DNA of 64,000 nucleotides from Saprospiraceae bacterium (GTDB lineage: Bacteria; Bacteroidota; Bacteroidia; Chitinophagales; Saprospiraceae): assembly GCA_016711125.1 (NCBI GenBank), contig JADJTQ010000002.1, positions 310,001-374,000 of the forward strand. The letters are read 5' to 3'. Position numbers and translations under genes: made by a program. The notes beneath the pieces were generated by a model. That model did no database searches, was not told the DNA's origin, and worked only from the letters and a program-made list of their open reading frames with translations. Shown piece by piece: positions 8,613 through 16,471 of the stretch. Positions within the stretch are counted from its first letter, which is position 1. The number at the start of each line of letters is the position of its first letter.

Positions 8613-9738
8613 CGAGTATCTTGTTGACAATATCCCAAATTTGCAGAGCAATCTTCTGATCGTCAAATTCGTCTTGGACCTTTTGCCTTCCTTTTCGGCC
8701 CATCTCCAGTCGCTGCTCTTCAGAAAGACCTATAAAATCATTCATCGCTTCTGCTAGCGAAACAGCATCTTTCACCTTTACCAAATATCCATTCTCGTGA
8801 TCGTCTATGGCCTCTCTAACTCCGGCTGTATCGGTGCCAATGACCGGTTTGGCCATAGACATTGCTTCGGTTAGTGAGCGGGCGATGGCTTCCCGATAAG
8901 ACGGTAGAACGATGCAATCAGATTGAGCAATAAAAGGTCTCACATCCTCTTTCGAACCTAGGTAATAGATATCCGGATCTCTAACCCAATCAACCAAATC
9001 TGATTTGCGGATTGCCGAAGGATTATTCTCATCAATCTGACCAATCAACCAAAATTTGACTTTCGGGTTTTTACTTTTTACAAGATGTGCTGCGTCCACA
9101 AACTCCCGTATTCCTTTATCATAAAGCAACCGTCCGATAAATGTAAAAGTGACACTACCATTATTTTTAACCTGGTCAACAGGCAAATAGAAATTAGTGT
9201 CGACACCACATCCTTTGATACTCACTCCCTGGGTAGCATTGATCAAACGATGTTCAATAAAAAGAGATAAATCATCTCGATTCTCAAAAATAACTCTTTT
9301 GTGAAATCGATTACTGAATTTATATAAAATCTTGGTGGCCATTCTGGCAAACCCACCATGTATAAATGGATAGCCAAGTCCTGTCACAACAGCAATCGAC
9401 CTAAGATTTAACACTCTTGCGGCCAGGCCTCCATAGATATTAGGCTTAACTGTATAATGCAAAATCAGATCCGGTTTTAACTTCCGGTATACCCCTAACA
9501 ACTCCAGAAAAAGTCTAAAATCTTTAACTGGGTTAATGCTGTCACGATCAAGATGTTGCAGAGCAATATGTTCCACCTCCCTAAAAGAATCCTGGTATCT
9601 CACATACTCATCTACCGGAGCTAATATGCTAACCTTAAAACCTTTATCGATAAAAAGGCGTAGCACATTTAAACGGAAATTATAAATATTCCAGGTTGTG
9701 TTGGCAACAATCAGAATATGTCTTTGATCCTTCTGCAA
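8599..9738 (-). CDS. Family 4 glycosyltransferase (PglA/WbnE-like)
   Basis: The 379-residue GT-B enzyme starts HILIVANTTWNIYNFRLN. It has HYTVKPNIYGGLAARV near residue 95 and TGLGYPF near 115, as in the PglA/CapJ-like branch that adds HexNAc to undecaprenyl-linked amino sugars. The C-terminal domain carries TFIGRLLYDKGIREFVDAA and the donor motif VLPSYREAIARSLTEAMSMAKPVIGTDTAGVRE, a classic EX7E region. Substrate assignment to HexNAc is inference from family resemblance. It lies 21 bp from the upstream membrane protein gene. Confidence 0.9.
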   Translation of the reverse strand: MQKDQRHILIVANTTWNIYNFRLNVLRLFIDKGFKVSILAPVDEYVRYQDSFREVEHIALQHLDRDSINPVKDFRLFLELLGVYRKLKPDLILHYTVKPNIYGGLAARVLNLRSIAVVTGLGYPFIHGGFARMATKILYKFSNRFHKRVIFENRDDLSLFIEHRLINATQGVSIKGCGVDTNFYLPVDQVKNNGSVTFTFIGRLLYDKGIREFVDAAHLVKSKNPKVKFWLIGQIDENNPSAIRKSDLVDWVRDPDIYYLGSKEDVRPFIAQSDCIVLPSYREAIARSLTEAMSMAKPVIGTDTAGVREAIDDHENGYLVKVKDAVSLAEAMNDFIGLSEEQRLEMGRKGRQKVQDEFDDQKIALQIWDIVNKILGDQR

Positions 9739-9759
9739 TGAAGAGATTATCTTATCGAT

Positions 9760-11037
9760 TCAAAACGAAATCTGGGCGACCGGTTGATAGTTGCGAAAAG
9801 CAAAATAAATCACAAAGCCAAGAAACACTCCTGCTATTCTTAGGAGTGTGCTAATATTATCAGGCATCCTGGATATACCGGCAGTCAGGAAAATGAAAGG
9901 AATAGCCTGGAATGCATACCTACTGCTAAATAGGTCACTGACCAATCCACTGCCGATCAATATAATGACAATTGCCCATGAAGCCGAACGGTATCCGGTA
10001 TCCAAAGTGGTTACATAGCGAGTAATAAAACTCCATAGGAAGTAAACCGTGAGGATGATCAAGGTCGAACCCATCAGGCTTCCCAATAAATAAGAAGTGA
10101 CCTCGTTGAGGTTCAGTCGGCTCAGCAAGACCTGCATCGGTAAATAGTTCAATATATTGAAAATGTAGTTTACAGTCAATAATACAAGTACAGGCCATAT
10201 CAGATAATTTCGGGAGGTTCTGCTTAGCGCACAAAACCACTGCCGGTTGATAACAGCATAAATCAAAGCAGTAACCCCAATGCTCAATAATACGTGGGTA
10301 AATGAAAAATTGCTCAAAATACCGAGCGCCGAATTACCAATTGTTACTGCAGCAATTGGAGGGACGAAGCCACCCCAGGTTTCAAATACCCAGACGAGCA
10401 ATGGGATTGATCCAACACCCAGAAAGAAAGACTGTTTGATACTTTTTAGGTTGATCTTCCCAGAATTAACAAAAGGTAACATCAACCACAAAGGCAATAA
10501 AAGGAGCAGATTCAATCTGGTTAAAATCGCCAGTGACAATAGTAGGCCACTTGCCAGGGAACCAAATAAACCAAACCTCTGATGATAGTCTTTCGTCGCT
10601 AACAAATAAGATGGGACTAAAAACAATAACGAAGGAATGATAGTCATGGCATAACCTGAACACAAATAGGTCATCGGTACCGACATCACCAGCCAAGGGG
10701 TTTCAAAAGATCCCACGCTTGCTCCCATCAGGTATATCACCGCGAGCAATGCCAACATGTTTAAAAGTCGAACTAAATTAGGCTTCATCTGACTTATGGG
10801 TAACCACAGATACTGCATCACCGGATAAACTGGACCAGCAAGACCATAATAACTTAAGAGATATTGTCTACCTATTCCATGCTCATTGATCAGGGCCACA
10901 TTTGAAAGGTTTGCTCTTTCATCACCTTTTTGAAAATAGGCATCATCCTTGGAAAATAACACCAGGATTAACAATCCTAAAAATGCGACCTTGCAAAGAG
11001 TCGTATCCCGAAATCGAGAGAAAATTAATTCATTCAA
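9760..11037 (-). CDS. Polytopic membrane protein, probable GT-C glycosyltransferase
   Basis: This 425-residue protein has about ten hydrophobic segments, starting with VAFLGLLILVLF at ~17-29. The first external loop contains KDDAYFQKGDERANL. Acidic residues just after the first membrane helix and the following GLAGPVYPVMQYLWLP are typical of GT-C enzymes (ArnT/PMT-like, GT39/GT83) that use polyprenyl-phosphate sugars outside the membrane. An O-antigen polymerase is the main alternative. The start is TTG at 11037, overlapping the end of the mannose-1-phosphate guanylyltransferase gene by 8 bp. No in-frame ATG precedes the first helix. Confidence 0.65.
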   Translation of the reverse strand: MNELIFSRFRDTTLCKVAFLGLLILVLFSKDDAYFQKGDERANLSNVALINEHGIGRQYLLSYYGLAGPVYPVMQYLWLPISQMKPNLVRLLNMLALLAVIYLMGASVGSFETPWLVMSVPMTYLCSGYAMTIIPSLLFLVPSYLLATKDYHQRFGLFGSLASGLLLSLAILTRLNLLLLLPLWLMLPFVNSGKINLKSIKQSFFLGVGSIPLLVWVFETWGGFVPPIAAVTIGNSALGILSNFSFTHVLLSIGVTALIYAVINRQWFCALSRTSRNYLIWPVLVLLTVNYIFNILNYLPMQVLLSRLNLNEVTSYLLGSLMGSTLIILTVYFLWSFITRYVTTLDTGYRSASWAIVIILIGSGLVSDLFSSRYAFQAIPFIFLTAGISRMPDNISTLLRIAGVFLGFVIYFAFRNYQPVAQISF

Positions 11038-12091
11038 AATTCTTACGAATGTCGGTCAATTGATCTTCATCAGCCCGAGGCCATATCACAAGTACATCTG
11101 ATTCGTCAATAATATAATAATCATCAAGCCCTTTAATAATGACATGCTTATTTTTTTCCGTCGAAATCAAATTACCTTGAGCATCATAAATCATTGACTT
11201 TCCAGAAAGAGATACATTGCCTGAGCAGTCTTTATCTTTAAAATCGTAGAGACTACCCCAGGTACCCAGATCACTCCATCCAAAGTCAGCACTCAAGCAA
11301 TAGATTTCCTCCGCCTTCTCCATAATAGCATAATCGATGGAAATATTTGGCGTATTAGGGTAATTTATGGCAATAAAGGCCTCTTCACCTGGCGTGTTGT
11401 ACGCTCTGCCATGGTCGTCCAGTAAGCTATAGACTTCTGGAGCATATTTCTGAAAATCCAAAAGAATGAAACTTGCCTTAAAAAAAAACATGCCACTGTT
11501 CCAAACAAAATTTCCACTTTCCAAAAAGGTAATGGCCGTTTTCAGATCAGGCTTCTCAGTAAATCTATTAGCGCGGTAAATATCATTCTGACCAGTATAA
11601 TTTTCCCCCAACTCAATATATCCATATCCTGTGTCAGGCCTTGTGGCTTTGATGCCAACGGTCAAGATTGTTTGGGAGTTAGCTGTAAAGGAGAAGCCTT
11701 GTTTTACAACCCGAATAAACTCTTCTTCGTTATGAACATAGTGATCAGATGGTGCCACCAAGAGATTGGCATTGATATCCAGTGCTCTTAATTTGAACGA
11801 AGCATAAGCAATACAAGGCGCCGTATTATTTCTCGAGGGTTCGCCAACAATCTGCTTTTGAGATAATTCGGGAATATGTTGTTTCACCAGATCACGATAT
11901 TTCTCATTGGTAATAACGTAGATGTTTTCAGATGGTAATATTTTGCCACAACGCTAATAGGTAAGTCTGATCAGCGATTTACCGATCCCTAAAATATCCA
12001 AAAACTGCTTTGGCTTGGAATCTCGACTGGCCGGCCAAAAACGACTCCCAATCCCACCTGCCATTATAATTACGTAATTTGAATTCACCAT
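11030..12091 (-). pseudogene. manC: Mannose-1-phosphate guanylyltransferase, interrupted by in-frame TAG at codon 46
   Basis: Reading from ATG 12091 gives the expected N-terminus: YVIIMAGGIGSRFWPASR, the GGxGxRxxP pyrophosphorylase loop, then KPKQFLDILG. At 11954-11956 an in-frame TAG interrupts the frame after LIRLTY. Reading then continues in the same frame with ILPSENIYVITNEKY, VGEPSRNNTAPCIA, LLVAPSDHYV, FTEKPDL and WNSGMFFF to a normal stop at 11030. Total length with the TAG read through is 353 residues, standard for the family. The enzyme makes GDP-mannose for the gmd/fcl route to GDP-fucose. From the first downstream ATG (11887) the protein would lack the nucleotide-binding loop and be inactive. 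This is a nonsense mutation, a base error or suppressed amber codon. Confidence 0.88.
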
Positions 12092-12175
12092 GATCTATTT
12101 ATTTGCTGGAAGGACCTCGAACAGCCAGTTGATCCCTAATCTTCTTACTTTCACGCAGTATATGAATTACTCAGA
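12092..12175. other. Short spacer between fcl and manC
   Basis: The 84 bp between the end of fcl and the manC start show no clear hairpin or conserved box. The distance is short enough for the two genes to be in one transcript. Confidence 0.4.
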
Positions 12176-13111
12176 CTATCCGTACCAATCTGCAGATGTG
12201 CAACCAGCATAGACACTCTTTATACCCTGCTCAAGGTCAATCTTTGCCTTCCATCCCAGAGATGATAATTTAGACACATCCATTAGCTTTCTTGGAGTAC
12301 CATCAGGCTTGCTTAAATCATACTCGACTTGTCCCTGGTAGCCAACGATCTTAGCAATCAGCAAAGCCAAGTCTAGAATCGATATATCTTCGCCTACCCC
12401 CACGTTGACAAATCCAGGTTCATCAAAATGTGTCATAAGAAATAGGCATGCCTCCGCACGATCATCCACATGCATAAATTCACGCATGGGACGACCGGTA
12501 CCCCAAAGCACCACAGTAGGTTCTTGTTCAACTTTTGCCTGATGAAATTTCCGAATCAAAGCAGGTAATACATGTGATGTTTTTAAATCATAATTATCGT
12601 TAGGCCCATAAAGGTTGGTTGGCATAGCTGAAATAAAATGGCAGCCGTATTGTGATCGATATGCATCACACATTTTAATACCCGCAATTTTGGCAATGGC
12701 ATAGGGCTCATTGGTTTCTTCCAATAACCCGGTTAAAAGTGACTCTTCCTTTAGTGGCTGCGGTGCCAATTTTGGATAAATACAAGAGGATCCCAAAAAC
12801 AATAATTTTTCTACTCCGCTTATAGAGGCCCCGTGGATTACATTAACTTCGATCATTAAATTATCGTAAAGAAACTCTGCCCGATAAATATTATTCGCCA
12901 AGATTCCACCGACTTTAGCTGCAGCTAAAAAAACATACTCGGGCCGCTCCTCTTCAAAAAATTGCCTTACTGCAGTTTGATCACGAAAGTCCAACTCATT
13001 GGAAGATCGAAGCACCAAATTGAAATAACCCTCTTCTTCAAGTCTCCTCTTTATAGCAGAGCCGACCATCCCATTGTGGCCGGCGATGTAGATTTTAGAA
13101 TTTAGATGCAT
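12176..13111 (-). CDS. fcl: GDP-L-fucose synthase
   Basis: This 311-residue SDR enzyme carries IYIAGHNGMVGSAI (NADP-binding GxxGxxG, residues ~7-20), AAAKVGGILANN, the catalytic Ser motif LGSSCIYP near 107, YAIAKIAG (YxxxK) near 135 and the family tail motif REFMHVDDRAEA near 210. It converts GDP-4-keto-6-deoxymannose to GDP-fucose, the donor for the GT11 at 1.9 kb. It ends with a TAG codon in a normal C-terminus (ADWYG). It is intact, unlike its pathway partners manC and gmd on either side. The repeat/GxxExxY island separates it from gmd, suggesting the island split an original gmd-fcl pair. Confidence 0.93.
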   Translation of the reverse strand: MHLNSKIYIAGHNGMVGSAIKRRLEEEGYFNLVLRSSNELDFRDQTAVRQFFEEERPEYVFLAAAKVGGILANNIYRAEFLYDNLMIEVNVIHGASISGVEKLLFLGSSCIYPKLAPQPLKEESLLTGLLEETNEPYAIAKIAGIKMCDAYRSQYGCHFISAMPTNLYGPNDNYDLKTSHVLPALIRKFHQAKVEQEPTVVLWGTGRPMREFMHVDDRAEACLFLMTHFDEPGFVNVGVGEDISILDLALLIAKIVGYQGQVEYDLSKPDGTPRKLMDVSKLSSLGWKAKIDLEQGIKSVYAGCTSADWYG

Positions 13112-13534
13112 AGGATATGATAATAATCTTCGTTTTTTACTCTCGCTGAGTTCCCAAAGTTTTTTTCATCTATTTCAAAGCTGCATTTTTTTGCTCTCGT
13201 GGAGATCGCTGAGCTCGCAAAGATTTCTTCTATTTTGATCAAGTCATTATTATTAATATATTGAAAATTTTTCAATTCAATCATGAATTTCGAGAACATT
13301 ATACTTCATGCTCTTTTCCACAAATCAAAACTTTCTTTCATACTACGTACAAGCCTCTGCGAGCTCCGCGTTCTTTGCGAGAGATCCTATCATATTTAGT
13401 AGTCTTGAATATCTTTAGTCTCTTTTGCTCTCGTGGAGTCAGGAAACATTGAAAAATTCTTGGCGTCATGTAGAATTAACAAGGAATGTCGTTCTTAAAT
13501 TAAATAAATACAATTTACTCTACTTGCATGGAAG
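13112..13534. repeat. Repeat-rich spacer, first part of a 2-kb repeat island
   Basis: This stretch holds no convincing gene. It contains partial or full copies of a 30-bp GC-rich repeat in two orientations: CTCTCG-type at 13140-13159, 13194-13223 and 13430-13442, and the inverted TCTGCGAGCTC-type at 13354-13383. About 320 bp (13192-13510) recurs at 14711-15027 with scattered mismatches, including shared words such as TCAGGAAACATTGAAAAATT. The repeats stand out as GC-rich in an AT-rich background. Confidence 0.85.
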
Positions 13535-13564
13535 TCTCCACGAGCTCCGCGTTCTTTGCGAGAG
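13535..13564 (+). repeat. Left inverted repeat of GxxExxY unit 1
   Basis: A 30-bp GC-rich sequence ending in CGCGTTCTTTGCGAGAG. It is an imperfect inverted partner of 14057-14086. Consensus comparison of left- and right-type copies in this island gives about 26 of 30 matches. It lies downstream of the GxxExxY gene that the pair encloses. Confidence 0.75.
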
Positions 13565-13625
13565 ATCCTCATACTATTAGAGATTATTTACTATCCGTAT
13601 GATTACGTCTTTAAGAAGTGGGCTG

Positions 13626-13973
13626 TTAAAATTTGATCAAAAGTCCACGTTTTAGATTTGTCAGTATCAAATGATTTCGGGTCTTTTTCTTATCAAAATC
13701 CGTAAGCCTTTGAATAGATTTCAATTCGATCAAGACTTTCTTTTCAATGATTAGATCTGCTCTGAAGCCCACTCCGAGTCGCCTTTCTTTGTAATATACA
13801 GGAATCTCCTTCTGTCGTTCATGGTAGACTCCCATCTGTGATAACTCAAAAACCAGGGCCTCTTCATAGACAGATTCCAATAATCCGGGACCTAGTTCTC
13901 GATGCACCTCTCTGCAAAGTCCAATCACTAGTTCTGATAATTGATTTTCAGTATAATTTGCAAAAGTATGCAA
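13626..13973 (-). CDS. GxxExxY protein (PDDEXK_3 family), copy 1, C-terminus altered by a one-base insertion
   Basis: This 115-residue protein has the defining GPGLLESVYEEAL motif (GxxExxY, residues ~28-40), then VYHERQKEIPVYYK. The putative nuclease core is RADLIIE..VLIELKS, whose D and ExK match a PD-(D/E)XK active site. The family (PF13366) has no established function. Copy 2 at 14.2 kb is nearly identical but runs 16 residues further; here TTT at 13632-13634, against TT in copy 2, shifts the frame and ends the protein at LIKF. The start is TTG in both copies. The gene lies between inverted repeats at 13535-13564 and 14057-14086. Confidence 0.85.
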   Translation of the reverse strand: MHTFANYTENQLSELVIGLCREVHRELGPGLLESVYEEALVFELSQMGVYHERQKEIPVYYKERRLGVGFRADLIIEKKVLIELKSIQRLTDFDKKKTRNHLILTNLKRGLLIKF

Positions 13974-14056
13974 TTATTTATGGTGCTTTGTTTGAGGTCA
14001 AATCATCATTCGAGATTGCGAATAACTTTCATTTATTTCGAAATTGTATTTTTTTG

Positions 14057-14086
14057 CTCTCGCTGAGATCGCTGAGCTCGCAAAGA
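14057..14086 (-). repeat. Right inverted repeat of GxxExxY unit 1
   Basis: A CTCTCGCTGAGATCGCTGAG-type 30-mer, reverse-complementary with few mismatches to the left repeat at 13535-13564. It lies about 85 bp upstream of the GxxExxY start and may overlap its promoter region. The sequence between it and the gene (TTTGAGGTCAAATCATCATT) is also conserved in unit 2. Confidence 0.75.
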
Positions 14087-14193
14087 TTTTCTATTCTTTT
14101 GATAAGCCATCAGGCTTCAGCTCTAAATTTCGAGTTATATACAATTCCATACTCCTTTGAATAAATCTAAGTTTTTGTCATTCCTCATAGAAG

Positions 14194-14223
14194 TCTCCTC
14201 GGGCTCTGCGTTCTTTGGGAGAG
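14194..14223 (+). repeat. Left inverted repeat of GxxExxY unit 2
   Basis: The sequence TCTCCTCGGGCTCTGCGTTC followed by TTTGGGAGAG matches the left repeat of unit 1 with a few substitutions. Its downstream flank, GATCCTCGTAATATTAGAG, also matches the flank of the first copy. Confidence 0.72.
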
Positions 14224-14235
14224 ATCCTCGTAATA

Positions 14236-14631
14236 TTAGAGATTATTTACTATCCGTACGATTCCATCTTTAAGAAGTGGGCTGTTAAAATTGATCAAAA
14301 GTCCCAGTTTTAGATTGGTCAGTATCAAGTGATTTCGGGTCTTTTTCTTATCAAAATCCGTAAGTCTTTGAATAGATTTCAATTCGAGCAAGACTTTCTT
14401 TTCAATGATTAGATCTGCTCTGAAGCCCACTCCGAGTCGTCTTTCTTTGTAATATACAGGAATCTCTTTCTGTCGTTCATGGTAGACTCCCATCTGTGAT
14501 AACTCAAAAACCAAGGCTTCCTCATAGACAGATTCCAATAATCCGGGACCTAGTTCTCGATGCACCTCTATGCAAAGACCTATTACAAATTCTGATAGTT
14601 GATTTTCTGTATAATCTGCAAAAGTCTGCAA
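14236..14631 (-). CDS. GxxExxY protein (PDDEXK_3 family), copy 2, full length
   Basis: This 131-residue copy has ENQLSEFVIGLCIEVHRELG, then GPGLLESVYEEAL, QKEIPVYYK and the core RADLIIEKKVLLELKS (putative D...ExK nuclease site). It ends SPLLKDGIVRIVNNL, which is the intact family tail. It is nearly identical to copy 1 at protein and DNA level, so the duplication is recent. The start is TTG within TTGCAGACTTTTGC. The gene is enclosed by the inverted repeats 14194-14223 and 14713-14742. Members of this family are common in Bacteroidota, but no substrate or phenotype is established. Confidence 0.88.
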   Translation of the reverse strand: MQTFADYTENQLSEFVIGLCIEVHRELGPGLLESVYEEALVFELSQMGVYHERQKEIPVYYKERRLGVGFRADLIIEKKVLLELKSIQRLTDFDKKKTRNHLILTNLKLGLLINFNSPLLKDGIVRIVNNL

Positions 14632-14712
14632 CTATTTATGGTGTTTTGTTTGAGGTCAAATCATCATTCGAGATTGCGAATAACTGCATTCTTTTCAAAA
14701 CAGTATTTTTTG

Positions 14713-14742
14713 TTTTCGCAGAGATCGCTGAGCTCGCAAAGA
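14713..14742 (-). repeat. Right inverted repeat of GxxExxY unit 2
   Basis: A TTTTCGCAGAGATCGCTGAG-type 30-mer, close to the right repeats at 14057, 13194 and 15127. It lies about 80 bp upstream of the copy-2 start, the same spacing as in unit 1. Confidence 0.75.
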
Positions 14743-15026
14743 TTTCTTTCTATTCAGATCAGGTTATTAATACACTGAAAAAATTTCAGTTCAATCATGA
14801 ATTTCGAGCACAATATACTTCATGCTCCCTTTCCATAAATCAAAACCTTCTTTCATTGTACATACAAGTCTCTGCGAGCTTCGCGTTCTTTGCGAGAGAT
14901 CCCATCATATTTAGTAGTCCTGAATCTCTTTAGTTTCTTTTGCTCTAGTGGAATCAGGAAACATTGAAAAATTCTTGCAGTCATGTAGCATTAACAAGGA
15001 ATGTCAGTCTTAAATTAAATAAATAC
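14743..15026. repeat. Second copy of the ~320-bp flanking repeat
   Basis: No gene is seen. The stretch repeats the order of 13224-13510: an AT-rich part, a left-type GC-rich 30-mer at 14869-14898, then TCAGGAAACATTGAAAAATT and CATTAACAAGGAATGTC. It forms the right arm of the island. Confidence 0.8.
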
Positions 15027-15104
15027 CTTTCTTTGTAATATACAGGAATCTCCTTTTGTCGTTCATGGTAGACTCCCATCTGTGATAACTCAAAAACCAG
15101 GGCT
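15027..15104 (-). pseudogene. Internal fragment of a third GxxExxY gene
   Basis: On the - strand these 78 bp encode ALVFELSQMGVYHERQKEIP and VYYKER, identical to the middle of copies 1 and 2. Both ends are missing: the left side runs into flanking repeat and the right side directly into a right-type 30-mer region at 15127. It looks like a deletion remnant of a third unit. Confidence 0.8.
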
Positions 15105-15266
15105 ATTTCAAAACTGTATTTTTTTGCTCTCGCAGAGATCGCTGAGCTCGCAAGTCGTCGCCTACAGGCCGGCGAATGTAGATTCGCCTCTCTCACCCAC
15201 CATCGGACATCCGGCACCGGACACCAAAGACTTCCGGCTTCGGTCTTCCGGCTTCTAGCTTCACTC
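15105..15266. repeat. Right-type repeat and CCGGCTTC-rich dispersed repeat beside the gmd stop
   Basis: A right-type GC-rich repeat (15127-15153) is followed by a second, unrelated dispersed repeat family at 15201-15262, built from units such as CTTCCGGCTTCGGTCTTCCG. The same unit family recurs at 46731-46783 inside wecB-2 and three times at 49.05-49.29 kb. It ends only a few bases after the gmd stop codon. Confidence 0.8.
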
Positions 15267-16377
15267 TCATTCATACTCATTCCTAACCTCAAACCCAGCA
15301 TCTTTGAGTGCTTGCTCACGTCTGAATAGCTCCAGGTCGCAGGCCATCATCTCTTTCACAAGATCATCGATCGAGCATTTGGGCACCCATCCCAATTTAT
15401 CCCTTGCTTTGGTGGCATCTCCGATAAGTAGATCTACTTCGGTAGGTCTAAAATAGTGAGGATCTACGGCAACTACTTCTTGACCAATTTTCAAATTTGG
15501 GTTATTTCCGAATTCCTGATATAATTCCGGTCTCTTTCTTTCCCTGGCCCTTAAACTCCAAGCTCACTCCTACTTCGGTAAAAGATTTAATAATAAAATC
15601 TCGTACGGAGGTTGTGACTCCAGTAGCAATTACAAAATCTTGGGGTTCATCCAACTGCAAAATCCTCCACATCGCGTCGACGTAGTCTTTGGCATGGCCC
15701 CAATCCCGCTTTGCATCAAGATTACCTATGTGTAATTTGTTTTGCAGACCTAATGATATTTTGGCTACCGCCCTGGTGATTTTCCGTGTAACAAAAGTTT
15801 CGCCTCTAAGGGGACTTTCATGATTAAATAAAATGCCATTGCAGGCAAACATATTATAAGCTTCCCGATAGTTGACCGTGATCCAAAATCCATATAGTTT
15901 TGCCACTCCATAAGGGCTCCGGGGATAAAAAGGAGTTTTCTCGGTCTGAGGCACTTCCTGTACCAGACCGTAAAGTTCCGATGTCGATGCCTGATATATT
16001 TTTGTTTTTTCTGAAAGCCCTAGTAACCGTACAGCCTCCAAAATTCGGAGCGTTCCAATACCGTCCACATCGGCCGAATATTCGGGTTCATCAAAGCTAA
16101 CCTTGACGTGCGACATTGCACCCAGGTTATAGATTTCATCTGGTTGCACTTCCTGAATGATTCTTATGATATTGGTAGAATCTGCCAGATCACCGTAATG
16201 CAAAATAAAGTGACGATTATCAACATGGGGATCTTCATATAGATGGTCGATGCGTTGAGTATTAAAAAGCGAACTCCGTCTTTTTATACCATGTACTTCA
16301 TATCCCTTCTTTAGCAACAGTTCTGACAGGTAGGCTCCATCTTGTCCGGTTATTCCGGTAATGAGTGCTTTTTTCAT
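15267..16377 (-). pseudogene. gmd: GDP-mannose 4,6-dehydratase, split by a +1 frameshift near 15523
   Basis: The first part (16377-15502) has the SDR start ALITGITGQDGAYLSELLL, GDLADSTNI, STSELYG, the catalytic YGVAKLYG (YxxxK) and NHESPLRGETFVTRKI. It ends prematurely at GIISGIRK. Removing one base of ATT at 15523-15525 gives GIYQEFGNNPNLKIGQEVV, joining VDPHYFRPTEVDLLIGDATK and the normal C-terminus ending at 15267. Joined length is 369 residues, as expected for Gmd (E. coli about 373). The enzyme makes GDP-4-keto-6-deoxymannose, the Fcl substrate. The frameshift removes the last ~75 residues, including the conserved YFRPTEVD region, so the product as written is probably inactive. Confidence 0.9.
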
Positions 16378-16471
16378 GACTACAATACAATGAATAATTT
16401 AAATTAGAATTCTATATTTTATTTTTAAAGAGTGCTACAATATTTAAACTGCTCCACAATAGAATTTTCTA
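16378..16471. other. Spacer upstream of gmd
   Basis: These 94 AT-rich bases between the SNF2 gene end and gmd hold no clear terminator. They may contain the gmd promoter, but no confident -33/-7 pair was recognised. Confidence 0.3.

Noticed and set aside
11954..11956. A changed genetic code with TAG as a sense codon
   Set aside because: TAG ends fcl, the SNF2 gene and the GT2 at 1921 (as a tandem pair) at exactly the expected C-termini, so it is a stop in this genome.
13102..13299. A 65-codon - strand frame upstream of fcl
   Set aside because: It lies mostly in the repeat region, overlaps the fcl start and has no family features.
14496..14933. A 145-codon + strand frame over GxxExxY copy 2 and its flank
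   Set aside because: It is antisense to a well-supported gene and continues into repeat DNA; the same shadow appears over copy 1.
13130..15160. CRISPR array
   Set aside because: The repeats vary, occur in both orientations and are unevenly spaced at roughly 50-500 bp, with genes between them and no cas genes nearby.
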